Below are positions 40,540 through 49,576 of a DNA stretch of 64,000 nt, in pieces. Made by a program: the position numbers and the translations under genes. The stretch comes from JAVBQO01 sp031548885. Lineage in GTDB: Bacteria > Patescibacteriota > Saccharimonadia > Saccharimonadales > Saccharimonadaceae. The notes under the pieces were generated by a model. The model was not told the origin of the DNA, did not search any database, and worked only from the letters and a program-made list of their open reading frames with translations. The first letter of the stretch is position 1, and every line of letters starts with the position of its first letter. The stretch lies in assembly GCA_031548885.1 (NCBI GenBank), contig JAVBQO010000006.1, positions 62,001 to 126,000 on the forward strand. The letters are read 5' to 3'.

Positions 40540-43500
40540 GTGAAGGGTGCAGTAAAATATTATCAGGCGCACGCCGCGACAGAGGCGAAAAAAGCTCGGC
40601 GAAAAGGCGGCAAGAAGCTAGCTTTGATGGTCGGCGCGGTGCTGTTCGGTTTGGTTTTACTGTCAGTTGGGTACGCGTTCTTTTCTGATACGGCCAAGCA
40701 ATCTGGCGCGGCGCAGGCGGGCTGTATTCAGGTCACGCCGACGCTCAAAATTGATGGACAAACCGGCGACCGTATGAGCACGCCGCTGCAAAATGTGGCG
40801 ACGTGTATTCCTTCGCAATATGTGCAGACCGACAGCATCACGTTGACTGGCACGCAGTATATGGACACGGGGATTCCCGGTTCGAGTGCGTTGAAAATTG
40901 TGGCCGACGCGCAGTTCGCCAGCGCGACTGCGAACAATAGCTATCTGTTTGGGATGCGTGACTGTACGACGTCAAGCTGTACGGTCAACTCGATTCTTTT
41001 CGGGTCGGTGCCGAATTATTCGTACTATATGAACGGATTCAACAGCACGGCAACAGGTGCCGATGCGGCGCGACATACGTTTGCGTACGCGAATGGATCT
41101 TTTTTGATTGACGATTTGGCGGTTTCGCAGTTTACGCACGAGCCGTCGGCGGCGTGGCTATCGACAAACAATGTTTATTTGGGGGTTTACAACAATGCTG
41201 GTACGCCTTCGGGGACAGGGGTCAAGGCTACGATTTATGACTTCAAAATATATGACGGCGACACGTTAGTGCGCCATATGGTTCCGGTGGTTGACAAGCA
41301 GACGGGCAAATGCGGCATGTTCGATACGGTTTCGAATAGTTTTTTCGGGAATTTGGGAACGGGCGATATTGTGTGTACGAAACCGCCCGTGACCGATCCG
41401 AATTGTGATAACTTGTCGTGCAACGGCCAAAATCAAGGCGTGGTAAATTCAGTCGTGCAGCCGAATACAATTCATCAATTTTCGTACACGCTCGCCAATA
41501 GCGGAACGGTTGATTATCAAAATTATACCGGCGATCGGATTTCCGCATGGACGGAGAGTCTCTACGCACCAGTGGATTATGTTCATTTCGATGGGCAAAG
41601 TTGGATCGGCACCGGCGTTGATCAGACGGGAAATTCGCTAACAGTCAATGCGGATTTTCAGTACGACAGCACGGCGTTTAGTCGATCGAACCAGTTCAGT
41701 ATTCTGTTCGGATCGCGTATTAGCGGCGGAAATGCGCTGTTGTTCAACGTCAACAACCAAATTACGACCTTTCGGTTTCAGTACGGACAGAATGCGCCAG
41801 TTTCCTCTGTTAGCCTTGGCAATACCACTACTTCGGGAACCAATCGTTGTCAGCTAAAAGTCAATATTACCGCACTAGCCAGCAAAGTCGTATCGCTAAC
41901 AGGCTGCGGCGGCACAGCATCGGGAAATGTCAACAGCGTGGCTGCACCGAACACTTCGCTTGGCATGTACATAGGCGGGCTGAACGATGGCGGGTCGTTT
42001 GTTGGCGATTCTGGGTTTGTCGGTAATCTGTTTTCGTTCAGCGTGAATAATCCGAATTCCAGAACTGGCGTGACGCAGCGCGACTACATTCCGGTGAAAA
42101 ACTTGAAAACTGGCAAATGCGGATTGTACGACAAAATTTCGCAACAGTTTTTCGCAAACCAAGGAACCGGCACGATAACTTGTCCCAATCCGACTGCGAC
42201 GGCGTCGTCAGCTAAAGTTTTGTTGTACCCGGCCAGCGTTCCGGACGGCACGATCAACGCCGAGTTGGCCGCGATCCAGTCCGGATCGGCTACGACTGCG
42301 CCGAATGCGATTGCGAATATTAACGGCAGTGCTTGCTCGGATTTATTTTATGGCACCAATCCGGCGATGACTTCGTGTGAAACGGGCGTTTTGCCGGGAA
42401 CTTTGGGCGATGAATATCCAGTCGGCGTTGCGAAAACGTACGATTTCAAATTTGTAGTTTTCGCATCATCGACCGCGCAGTTGACAGGAGCAAAGGTCAA
42501 TTTTGGGTTGAGCAGCGGCGCGAAAGGCACCACCGCGATCAACTGGAAACAGCAAGTTCATCCGTACATTGGCGTCCATTTGCCGGTCGGTAGCACGCCA
42601 ACAATCGTCAGTGCTGGCAAAAACGAACAGCCGTTTTTGAACCAGATTGCGAATAATTCGACGGCGATTGATGCATATTTGAAAGCGCTCGCGATGGCGA
42701 ACGACGCCGAAGATGGGAACTTGACCAGCCAAATCCAGATCGTTGATCGCGGTGGTTTTGATCCGTCGGCGGTCGGTACGTACAACGTGAAATATTCGGT
42801 AGCGGACAGCAACGGCAATGTCGCGACGTTGACTTTGTCGGTGCAGGTATGGAACTTTGCGAAAATTGTAGCTGGCGGATCGCACGCGTTGGCGCTTGGA
42901 TCGAACGGCAGCGTGTGGTCGTGGGGGCTGAACAACGTTGGGCAATTGGGCATCGGCAGCACGACACTACAGAATAAACCAGTCCAAATCACAACACTGT
43001 CAAATATCGTTGATATTGCGGCATCGTACGACGCATCATACGCCGTGGCGGCCGACGGCACTGTTCGCAGTTGGGGTGGCAACACCTACGGCGAAGGCGG
43101 CACGGGCACAGGAACGGCTCCAGGTGGCGGCGTAAACGGCACGACATCAACGACGCCGCGTGTGGTAACACTACCAGGGTTAAACAGTGGTGAAAAAGCC
43201 GTGAAAGCATCTGCCAATTTCTACACCGCCGGCGTCATCACAAACCAAGGTGCTGTGTATTCGTGGGGGCTGGCGGATTTCGGTACGGCAGGACAGGGTT
43301 ATTCGATTACGCTGGGCCAGACTGATTATATATACGCGCCGTACCGCAACCCATTTTTGTCGGACGTCAGCCAATTGGCGTTTGGGTATTATGGCGGACT
43401 GGCGGCGACGAACGGCGGCGGACTCTATACGTGGGGAACAAACAATGAGGGCGAGCTAGGCGCCGGCGCAACTGGCGCTATCGCGAACTGCCACACGGCG

Positions 43501-44079
43501 GCGGGCAGTTCGTCGACAATGGTAACTGACTATTGGGATTGCCAACCGCGGTTGTTGTCTAGTATCACGGATGCCGCGCTGGTTTCTGCGGGACTTCGCA
43601 ATATGGACGTCGTCACGTCGTCGGGTCAAGTCTACACGTTCGGCCGCAACGACAGCTACAATTTGGGTATCGGCAGCACAAACGCTGGCCTGGTTGCCAA
43701 CGCGCCAACTGCAACTGGTTTCGCAAACGCGGCGACGATATCGTCATCGTATTCGGCAACGATAGCTTGTAGCACATCCGGCCAAGTCATGATATGGGGA
43801 AGCAACTCCGTCGGAGCATTCGGCAACGGAAACTCAAACGACACATTTTTCTATTCGCCGACGGCGGTTTCGCAATTTCCAAATTGCAAATCGGTCGCCA
43901 TGACACAGCGAGCCATGGCTGTCGGGTTCCAATACGTTTCATCGCTCGTGTTGTCGGCGGATGGCACGACAGTGTACGGTTTGGGCGAAAATCAATCCGG
44001 ACATCTCGGTAGCGGCGCAGTTGCCGCAGAAGTTTACGTCACAACCACGTGGGCGTTCACGCCGCCAGTCGCGCCGTAA
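40540..44079 (+). CDS. SipW-dependent-type surface protein with LamG-like domains and RCC1 propeller
   Basis: A 1179-residue protein with the special export signal of SipW substrates: basic start, helix LALMVGAVLFGLVLLSVGYA, then FFSDTAKQSGAAQAGCIQV (residues 47-65), matching the YAYFSD...AGxxxI pattern of TasA/CalY proteins. Two LamG-like beta-sandwich modules follow, each closing with a similar block (GKCGMFDTVSNSFFGNLGTG and GKCGLYDKISQQFFANQGTG). After an Ig-like domain (GTYNVKYSVADSNGNVATL) come seven RCC1 blades (VWSWGLNNVGQLG to GLGENQSGHLG), one full propeller. No sorting signal is seen. It is the convergent neighbour of the SipW-sortase fusion, with stops touching. Confidence 0.78.
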   Translation: MKGAVKYYQAHAATEAKKARRKGGKKLALMVGAVLFGLVLLSVGYAFFSDTAKQSGAAQAGCIQVTPTLKIDGQTGDRMSTPLQNVATCIPSQYVQTDSITLTGTQYMDTGIPGSSALKIVADAQFASATANNSYLFGMRDCTTSSCTVNSILFGSVPNYSYYMNGFNSTATGADAARHTFAYANGSFLIDDLAVSQFTHEPSAAWLSTNNVYLGVYNNAGTPSGTGVKATIYDFKIYDGDTLVRHMVPVVDKQTGKCGMFDTVSNSFFGNLGTGDIVCTKPPVTDPNCDNLSCNGQNQGVVNSVVQPNTIHQFSYTLANSGTVDYQNYTGDRISAWTESLYAPVDYVHFDGQSWIGTGVDQTGNSLTVNADFQYDSTAFSRSNQFSILFGSRISGGNALLFNVNNQITTFRFQYGQNAPVSSVSLGNTTTSGTNRCQLKVNITALASKVVSLTGCGGTASGNVNSVAAPNTSLGMYIGGLNDGGSFVGDSGFVGNLFSFSVNNPNSRTGVTQRDYIPVKNLKTGKCGLYDKISQQFFANQGTGTITCPNPTATASSAKVLLYPASVPDGTINAELAAIQSGSATTAPNAIANINGSACSDLFYGTNPAMTSCETGVLPGTLGDEYPVGVAKTYDFKFVVFASSTAQLTGAKVNFGLSSGAKGTTAINWKQQVHPYIGVHLPVGSTPTIVSAGKNEQPFLNQIANNSTAIDAYLKALAMANDAEDGNLTSQIQIVDRGGFDPSAVGTYNVKYSVADSNGNVATLTLSVQVWNFAKIVAGGSHALALGSNGSVWSWGLNNVGQLGIGSTTLQNKPVQITTLSNIVDIAASYDASYAVAADGTVRSWGGNTYGEGGTGTGTAPGGGVNGTTSTTPRVVTLPGLNSGEKAVKASANFYTAGVITNQGAVYSWGLADFGTAGQGYSITLGQTDYIYAPYRNPFLSDVSQLAFGYYGGLAATNGGGLYTWGTNNEGELGAGATGAIANCHTAAGSSSTMVTDYWDCQPRLLSSITDAALVSAGLRNMDVVTSSGQVYTFGRNDSYNLGIGSTNAGLVANAPTATGFANAATISSSYSATIACSTSGQVMIWGSNSVGAFGNGNSNDTFFYSPTAVSQFPNCKSVAMTQRAMAVGFQYVSSLVLSADGTTVYGLGENQSGHLGSGAVAAEVYVTTTWAFTPPVAP

Positions 44080-45273
44080 TTATTCGATGGCGACGGCGGT
44101 TACGATGTAGCGATTTTGTAGGTCAAACGAACAGCTGATGAGCGTCAGATGTTTTTTCCCGTCGTCGATTTGGTCTAGAACTGAAATATCATCCGGCGCG
44201 ACGGTTTTGTATCCGGTAACGCGGTATTTGACGCGGCTGCGCGACGTGTCCGTGATGAATATTTCGTCGCCTGCAGACAACTTGTCGATATTTGTGAAAA
44301 AGAGATTGAACGGCGAGTTTTGCCCAAAAACCCGGTGACCCGCCAAAACGTCATTGCCGGTTTGGTTCAGTCCAGCGCCCGAAAAATGTGTAATCGAAAT
44401 ATTCAAATCAGCGGCCGACGCGTAGGGAATTATCGGATAATTGACGCTAATTTTCGGGATTTCGATGCGCCCGAGGATTTTTTTGCCGTGGACGGTCCAA
44501 TTTTTGTCGACGCTGGATTTCGCGAAATCGTCGGAAACTTTTCCTAGTCCGTCGTTGGTGGCGTGGATTTGTTTCATCGTCGACAGCGTATAACTAGCGA
44601 AAAGTGATCCGGCGACGAGCATCACGACAACGCAGGTTGCGAAACTTTTGCCACGCCAATTGTCCGCGTCGCCGATTATCCACCGTGCACCGACATAAAC
44701 CAAAATCAGAATCGCAACAGGCAAAATCACTGCAAAAGCCAGCCCACCGGGACGACGTAGCGTTTGGAAAAACATCGCCGTTATGTTGGTGTGAAATGTG
44801 ACGCGACCGATGTAGTTTTCGCGCGTTACGCTGGCGCCGTCGGGGTGGGCGTTGTTGTCGCCTTTGACGAATAGTCGGTCGTTGTCGATAGCGATAACGC
44901 GGTGCAATGCTGTTTTGCCGTTCAGACCAGCTGCGCGAAATGCCACGACATCGCCGACGCGGACTTTTGCGAAATCGTCGGTGCGGGTAACGACCAATCC
45001 GTCGACTGCGAATGTTGGCTCCATCGATGCGGTCGCCACCAAATACGGTTGATAACCAGCGACAGTAATCGATTCACCGCGGTTTTTGGCTGCGAAAGTC
45101 AAACCAATTGCGCCTACCAAAACAACCAAACAAACCGCGAAAAATAAGTTGGAAACGACGGACCAAATGCGGTGATGACTCGACGGCTTTTCGTCGTCAA
45201 TTCCCAATTCCGGAGTGTGACCGGGCGGTTTCGCGGCCGGGTCGAATTTTGGTACGGATTTGTTTTTAGCCAT
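44080..45273 (-). CDS. SipW-type signal peptidase fused to a sortase
   Basis: A 397-residue membrane protein with two enzymes. Residues 36-170 are a Ser/His-type (SipW/archaeal-ER-like) signal peptidase: membrane helix LFFAVCLVVLVGAIGLTF, Ser83 in VATASMEPTF, His124 in KTALHRVIAI, and FVKGDNNAHPDG. Two helices (AFAVILPVAILILVYVGA; ATCVVVMLVAGSLFASYTL) lead to a sortase at 260-397: His313 in DVLAGHRVF, Cys381 in LTLISCSF, Arg388 in DLQNRYIVTA, each in the expected order. It overlaps the upstream LPPTG gene by 8 nt, so the two are coupled; an upstream ATG at 45288 is possible. I infer one protein that cleaves SipW-type substrates and then joins LPxTG-like proteins to the surface or to each other. 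Confidence 0.88.
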   Translation of the reverse strand: MAKNKSVPKFDPAAKPPGHTPELGIDDEKPSSHHRIWSVVSNLFFAVCLVVLVGAIGLTFAAKNRGESITVAGYQPYLVATASMEPTFAVDGLVVTRTDDFAKVRVGDVVAFRAAGLNGKTALHRVIAIDNDRLFVKGDNNAHPDGASVTRENYIGRVTFHTNITAMFFQTLRRPGGLAFAVILPVAILILVYVGARWIIGDADNWRGKSFATCVVVMLVAGSLFASYTLSTMKQIHATNDGLGKVSDDFAKSSVDKNWTVHGKKILGRIEIPKISVNYPIIPYASAADLNISITHFSGAGLNQTGNDVLAGHRVFGQNSPFNLFFTNIDKLSAGDEIFITDTSRSRVKYRVTGYKTVAPDDISVLDQIDDGKKHLTLISCSFDLQNRYIVTAVAIE

Positions 45274-45955
45274 TATTGACCGGCGCATTATCGACCAAAA
45301 TAACGGCGCGATTGTCGCGGCGACGCTTATCCAAAACCAAAATCAGAAAAATCATTGCCAGCCCGAAAAACGCAATCGTGATTCCACCCAAAATCCAAAA
45401 CGGCCACATGGTTTCCCCGGTCGGCGGCAAAGTATTCGGGCCGGCTGTGTTCGGCGGCGCGACGGTTTCGCAGCCGTTTTGTTCGACCAAAAACGTGTAA
45501 ATGACGCGCATCGATGTGTTTTGCGCGGCGTTATTGACGCTGGCTGGCAACAGGAAATTGTTTGTGAGCGTCGTCGAAAAATGCGGATCAATGCAGGTCG
45601 TTGCGCCGAGCAGCGTGTCGGAATCGAACGTGCCTTGGCCCAAAACGACGCCGTTTTGCGAAAGTTTTATTTGCACGTACGGCAGCATTTGGTTAGGGTC
45701 GGCGGCGTCCGGCGCGACGCTGATCAATTTGACTTGGGTGGCGAAATTCGAATTGTTATTGATGACGATATTGGCGTCAGCAGTGAATCCTGGGCCGATG
45801 TTTTGATAATCGTAAATCACGTTTTGGTTTTTGCTGACGGCGTTGTCGACGATGGTAATGGTGTAGTCGGCAGCCGCGGCACGGTAGGAAAGTGTGGCCA
45901 ACAACACGAGGGCGCTGCAAACGAGTCCGGCGGTTATCGCGAAAAACTTTTTCAT
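45266..45955 (-). CDS. LPPTG sortase substrate
   Basis: A 229-residue surface protein: signal peptide (KKFFAITAGLVCSALVLLATL), a beta-rich ectodomain (VNNAAQNTSMRVIYTFLVEQ) with three cysteines, and a classical sorting signal, LPPTGE followed by WPFWILGGITIAFFGLAMIFLILVL and KRRR. TGGTACAAT on the minus strand (hexamer at 45971-45976) lies 15 nt upstream of the ATG. Translation is coupled to the SipW-sortase fusion downstream, making it the most likely cognate substrate. Pilin-like or basal protein roles are possible; the ectodomain family is not recognised. Confidence 0.8.
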   Translation of the reverse strand: MKKFFAITAGLVCSALVLLATLSYRAAAADYTITIVDNAVSKNQNVIYDYQNIGPGFTADANIVINNNSNFATQVKLISVAPDAADPNQMLPYVQIKLSQNGVVLGQGTFDSDTLLGATTCIDPHFSTTLTNNFLLPASVNNAAQNTSMRVIYTFLVEQNGCETVAPPNTAGPNTLPPTGETMWPFWILGGITIAFFGLAMIFLILVLDKRRRDNRAVILVDNAPVNNG

Positions 45956-46027
45956 GATGATTATGGTTCTATTGTACCATTTTTGATGGATAGAGCCCAA
46001 TATTCGCTAGATTATACAAGTAGCAAA

Positions 46028-46048
46028 ATCCGCCACAAATTGGCGGAT
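46028..46048 (-). terminator. Terminator of the TasA-like gene
   Basis: ATCCGCCA (46028-46035) and TGGCGGAT (46041-46048) form an 8-bp stem with loop CAAAT, followed on the minus strand by a T-run. It lies just past the stop at 46069. Confidence 0.8.
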
Positions 46049-46068
46049 AATTGCAGGTCAAACTGTTT

Positions 46069-46884
46069 CTACAACGAGAATGGTGTTGTAACGACCGTTT
46101 TCCACTGATCCTCGGTCGGGCCATCGGTCATTGCCGGGTTGGTGTCAACATTGTTATTGCGGTACTGCAATGCTTGGACCAAAATGTTGAACGCCATGGT
46201 GCCGTTTTGGGCGTCGTTTGTGGCTGCCGCGTCAAAATAGATGAAAGGCAAGACGCCAGCTGCTGGTGCCCATGTGGCGCTGCCGTCAGGCTCGCCGTTG
46301 GCACCGGAGCCACTGATTACGTCGTCGGCTTCGGTGTAGCTGTCTTTGGCACCGTAATAAATCGGGTCGGCTGGTGGGTCGGGGCTAACGGTTGGTTGGG
46401 TGCAGGTTGTGCCAGGTAGCATCGCCGCCATGTTGGCTGCGAAGCCGCCGGCTGCGTTGCTGGCTGCAATCAATTGACTCTGTGTAGCGGGGCCGGTGCA
46501 AACCCACAAATAACTGGCCAAATCGCCAGGGTTTGCTGGCGTTGCTCCGTCGCCTTCGACATATGGTTCGTCGCTAATGGCTGTAAATTCCAAAACGCTG
46601 CGAATCCAGGCCGATTTCGAACCAGCGTTGGCGATACTACCGGGGTCAACAGTGACGACGTCGCCCGGATTGAGGTTGGCAATTACGCCGCCTGTAACGT
46701 CGTCGCCATTTTGGGCGATTGATGGTGTGCCGGTAATATCTAATGTGCCGGCCGTCGCTGAACCTTCGCCGTTGATCACATCGCTAAAATACGCGTAACC
46801 AACGCCGACGATGACGGTAATCGCCGCGACGAGCGAAATGATGCCGAAGGCAAGTTTTTTCTTGTTGTTTTCTTTTCGAGCCAT
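46069..46884 (-). CDS. TasA/CalY-like SipW-dependent protein
   Basis: A 271-residue protein with the SipW-type signal: basic start, LAFGIISLVAAITVIVGVGY, then AYFSDVINGEGSATAGTLDI (residues 31-50). The ectodomain (NLNPGDVVTVDPGSIANAGS, KSAWIRSVLEFTAI, AGVLPFIYFDAA) matches the TasA/camelysin layout of a beta-sandwich that in Bacillus assembles into matrix fibres. Camelysin protease activity is not implied. AGGAG lies 4 nt before the ATG. It has its own terminator and sits next to the LPPTG/SipW-sortase pair. Confidence 0.8.
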   Translation of the reverse strand: MARKENNKKKLAFGIISLVAAITVIVGVGYAYFSDVINGEGSATAGTLDITGTPSIAQNGDDVTGGVIANLNPGDVVTVDPGSIANAGSKSAWIRSVLEFTAISDEPYVEGDGATPANPGDLASYLWVCTGPATQSQLIAASNAAGGFAANMAAMLPGTTCTQPTVSPDPPADPIYYGAKDSYTEADDVISGSGANGEPDGSATWAPAAGVLPFIYFDAAATNDAQNGTMAFNILVQALQYRNNNVDTNPAMTDGPTEDQWKTVVTTPFSL

Positions 46885-47004
46885 AATTCTCCTAGAATAT
46901 TATGATTATGGTTAGAGTGTAGCGTATCGATGGGCGCATTGCAAACGCGAAGTGCTTATGCAATAATAAAATTGTAGCGAAAAGAGAAAAATGAGGGTTG
47001 TGGT

Positions 47005-48390
47005 GTGAAAAACAAATTTTGGAGGAGTGTCAAGTTTTGGTCGGCGGTCAGCGCGGCCTTGTTTGTATTTGCAACGGTAGTCATGGTGCACGATAGCGCA
47101 CAAGTCAACGCGGCCGAATTGAACGTCATCAGCAATGTGACGATTACCGGCTCCGCCACCACGATTCGCGTCGATGACACCGTGACGTTGCAGGCCAATT
47201 GGTCGGCGGCAACTGCGGCCGAAAACGACACGTTCACGATAAATTTCCCGTCGACACCGCAATTTCAAGGAGCACCGGCGATTTTCGCACTCAAAAATGC
47301 TAGTGACGAAACGATTGCGAATTGCAATATTTCGGCGACGCAGGCGGTTTGTACGTTTACGGATTATGCCAACACGCATATCAATATGTCGGGCAACTTC
47401 TATTTTTCGGGGCAATTCAAACAAACGTCGACCGGCGCAACGGTCAATTTCACGACTGGCACGGGCGTGACTATTCCGGTTGCTGTTCCGGGCGGCGGCA
47501 TCGCACCCAAAGCCAATTTGGAAATTCCAGACGATCCATTCAAAGACGGTCGCACTGTTGACACCGATGCTGATGGTGTGGCAAATGTCATCGAATGGAG
47601 CGTGTATTCGCGCGGCGACGATTTGGTAACGCCGGGCGGCGGATCGACTACTTTGACGGATACGTACGATAGTCGACAAGCGTTTGTCGCCGGATCTGTC
47701 GAAGTCTACACTGTGACATTCGAACAGTGGGAATCCGGCTCGCCATTTTCGTATATTATTCCGGTGGATGCGTCGGCTTATAATATAACTGATGATGCGC
47801 CGAACCACCAATTTGAAATCGCGTTTGATCCGGCACAGGTCGACCAGAGTTTGATGTATATCATTCAATATCAACTTCACATGCCGATTTCGTGGAACGC
47901 GGGCGATACGTTCACGAATACGATTACTGGCGATAATATCGCGTCGTTTACGGGCTCGGTGGTTGTTTCGGCTAGCGGTGGCAACGCAGAGGGTTTTCCG
48001 TATCGCGAAATCGCTTTGACAAAGTCAATCGAATTGGACGGTAACAGCGCGGCATTGACGGACGCCGCGTCGGCAACGTTCACGTTCGCGATCAGCTGCA
48101 CGGAAAATGGCACGGCGCTGGATGGTTATCCGACAACGGTTGACGTGGTAGCGGGGCAGCGGGCGGAGTTCAAAACTATTCCCGTTGGTGCCACGTGCAC
48201 CATCGACGAAACAAATTCTGGTGGCGCAGCCGAAGTGCGATACGATTTCACGAATCCGATTGACGTGACTGTCGATTCGCCGCCAGTTATCGAGCTGGTT
48301 GCAACAAATGTTTTTCGCGAAAATCCCGACCCGACTCCATCGCCAAATCCGGACGTGACGCCGGGCGTGCCGAACACTGGCCGGCGCTAG
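47005..48390 (+). CDS. Ig-like adhesin ending in PNTGRR without an anchor
   Basis: A 461-residue exported protein. A signal helix (WSAVSAALFVFATVVMV) is followed by two adhesin-type Ig folds like those of Clf/Sdr proteins: TGSATTIRVDDTVTLQANWS at 48-67 and LTDTYDSRQAFVAGSVEVY near 220. A DUF5979-like domain (TFTFAISCTENGTALDGYP, IPVGATCTIDETNSGGA) and a Pro-rich stalk close at PGVPNTGRR. It therefore stops within the sorting motif, like the 1150-aa adhesin. The start is GTG; TAAAAT near 46966 is a possible -10. The last 4 nt overlap the gene on the other strand. Confidence 0.72.
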   Translation: MKNKFWRSVKFWSAVSAALFVFATVVMVHDSAQVNAAELNVISNVTITGSATTIRVDDTVTLQANWSAATAAENDTFTINFPSTPQFQGAPAIFALKNASDETIANCNISATQAVCTFTDYANTHINMSGNFYFSGQFKQTSTGATVNFTTGTGVTIPVAVPGGGIAPKANLEIPDDPFKDGRTVDTDADGVANVIEWSVYSRGDDLVTPGGGSTTLTDTYDSRQAFVAGSVEVYTVTFEQWESGSPFSYIIPVDASAYNITDDAPNHQFEIAFDPAQVDQSLMYIIQYQLHMPISWNAGDTFTNTITGDNIASFTGSVVVSASGGNAEGFPYREIALTKSIELDGNSAALTDAASATFTFAISCTENGTALDGYPTTVDVVAGQRAEFKTIPVGATCTIDETNSGGAAEVRYDFTNPIDVTVDSPPVIELVATNVFRENPDPTPSPNPDVTPGVPNTGRR

Positions 48391-48938
48391 ATTGGTTTGT
48401 CTTTTAACTTCATTTTGAAACCGATAAAACTAAATAACAGATGAAGCAAAACCCAAATCGCAACCACCCATAGATACTGATACCAGCTCAATTGTACGAA
48501 CGGCAGTGTGGCGATGGCGCCGCCGATGACGTAGTCTAGTTGGTCGAATGGGAACCACGACTGTCCGGGCTTTTTGCCGATGCGCCGTTTGAAAAAGCTC
48601 TCGATCGCGTCGCCGCCCAACGCGCCGATTGCGAAAAGCGGTCCGACGATCAAAATCGGAATGTCGGTGTAGATTTCGCTGTTTAGCATCGCGACGTCTG
48701 GATGGCCGGACGCCAAAGCGACTTGCAGCCACAGCGTTAACGTAGCCGTGACGATGCCACCGATCAGCCCACGCCACGTTTTGTTGCGGCCGAAAATTGG
48801 CTTGCCGTTGATGGTTTTGTTGAAATCCAGCGGCGCGTCGAATTTTTTCAGCCATGGGATTTTGGCCAGAAAAATCGGCGTCATGTTGGCGATGCCGGCC
48901 GGCAGGAAAAACCACAATGCGACCCAAATGCTGTTCAT
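48387..48938 (-). CDS. CDP-archaeol-synthase-like (CarS/DUF46) CTP transferase
   Basis: A 183-residue membrane protein with about five hydrophobic segments and the CarS/CdsA-like motifs FGRNKTWRGLIGG, GDAIESFFKRRIGKKPGQSW and PFDQLDYVIGGA. In archaea CarS activates the unsaturated diether lipid with CTP; bacterial relatives probably make a CDP-activated lipid. In this operon it would feed the CDP-alcohol phosphotransferase two genes upstream. The ATG overlaps the stop of the preceding PHP gene by 4 nt. Confidence 0.78.
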   Translation of the reverse strand: MNSIWVALWFFLPAGIANMTPIFLAKIPWLKKFDAPLDFNKTINGKPIFGRNKTWRGLIGGIVTATLTLWLQVALASGHPDVAMLNSEIYTDIPILIVGPLFAIGALGGDAIESFFKRRIGKKPGQSWFPFDQLDYVIGGAIATLPFVQLSWYQYLWVVAIWVLLHLLFSFIGFKMKLKDKPI

Positions 48939-49576
48939 TTTCGAAATCCTTTTTTTAGTCGATTAAGTTTCGGATAGACAATACCGAGGCCGACTTTTCG
49001 CGTATGGAGCGTTGCGCCACGCAACAATTGCACAATATTTGTGTTCGTTACCACCGCTGTTTGTTCGTCAGAAATCTGCGAAAACGTCCGATTCCAGCCG
49101 TGGCGACCGTGTGCGTCGGAACTGGCGGCTATGGTTTTGTGGTTCGCGAGCGCCCATGCCTGCGCCTGCGAACCGCGGTCTTGGAACACAGCCCGGCCGT
49201 TGGCGGTTTCGACGATGTCAACGCAATCGGCGATGTCGTCGAGCGCCTCGAGTGAAATGCCGCTGCGAAAGGTTTCGAACGGATGTGGAATGTAGACGAT
49301 TCCGCGTTGATCCATGATCTTTTCGCAAGTTTCGCGGGCGGTCAGTCCCGGTTCGATTTTTTCGCGCAGGAACAAACCGATGATTTCGCCGTCACTCGTC
49401 GTGATTTCTTCGCCAACGATGATTTTCACACCCAACTTTTCGCGGGCGTCCAGTGCAAAATCGACACGATCGTGATCGGTGATGGCGATCACATCCAAAT
49501 CCGATTTTTCGTAATCCTCCAAAGTCAAACCGCCGTCGGGCGAAGCAATCGAATGCGTGTGCAGGTCGATTTTCAT
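48935..49576 (-). CDS. PHP-domain metal-dependent phosphoesterase
   Basis: A 213-residue PHP-fold protein: KIDLHTHSIASPDG (first metal motif), AITDHDRVDF, IVGEEITTSDGEIIGLF, YIPHPFETFRSG and AASSDAHGRHGW. All metal-binding His and Asp clusters are present, so it is likely an active phosphoesterase with a nucleotide or sugar-phosphate substrate. It lies in the middle of a three-gene operon with 4-nt overlaps on both sides, between CDP-alcohol phosphotransferase and CarS-like genes, so a lipid-head-group role is possible. Confidence 0.85.
   Translation of the reverse strand: MKIDLHTHSIASPDGGLTLEDYEKSDLDVIAITDHDRVDFALDAREKLGVKIIVGEEITTSDGEIIGLFLREKIEPGLTARETCEKIMDQRGIVYIPHPFETFRSGISLEALDDIADCVDIVETANGRAVFQDRGSQAQAWALANHKTIAASSDAHGRHGWNRTFSQISDEQTAVVTNTNIVQLLRGATLHTRKVGLGIVYPKLNRLKKGFRK

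Noticed and set aside
46912..47880. A 322-codon minus-strand frame opposite the Ig-like adhesin
   Set aside because: The plus-strand product has a signal peptide, Ig-like domains and a conserved C-terminus; the minus frame has none.
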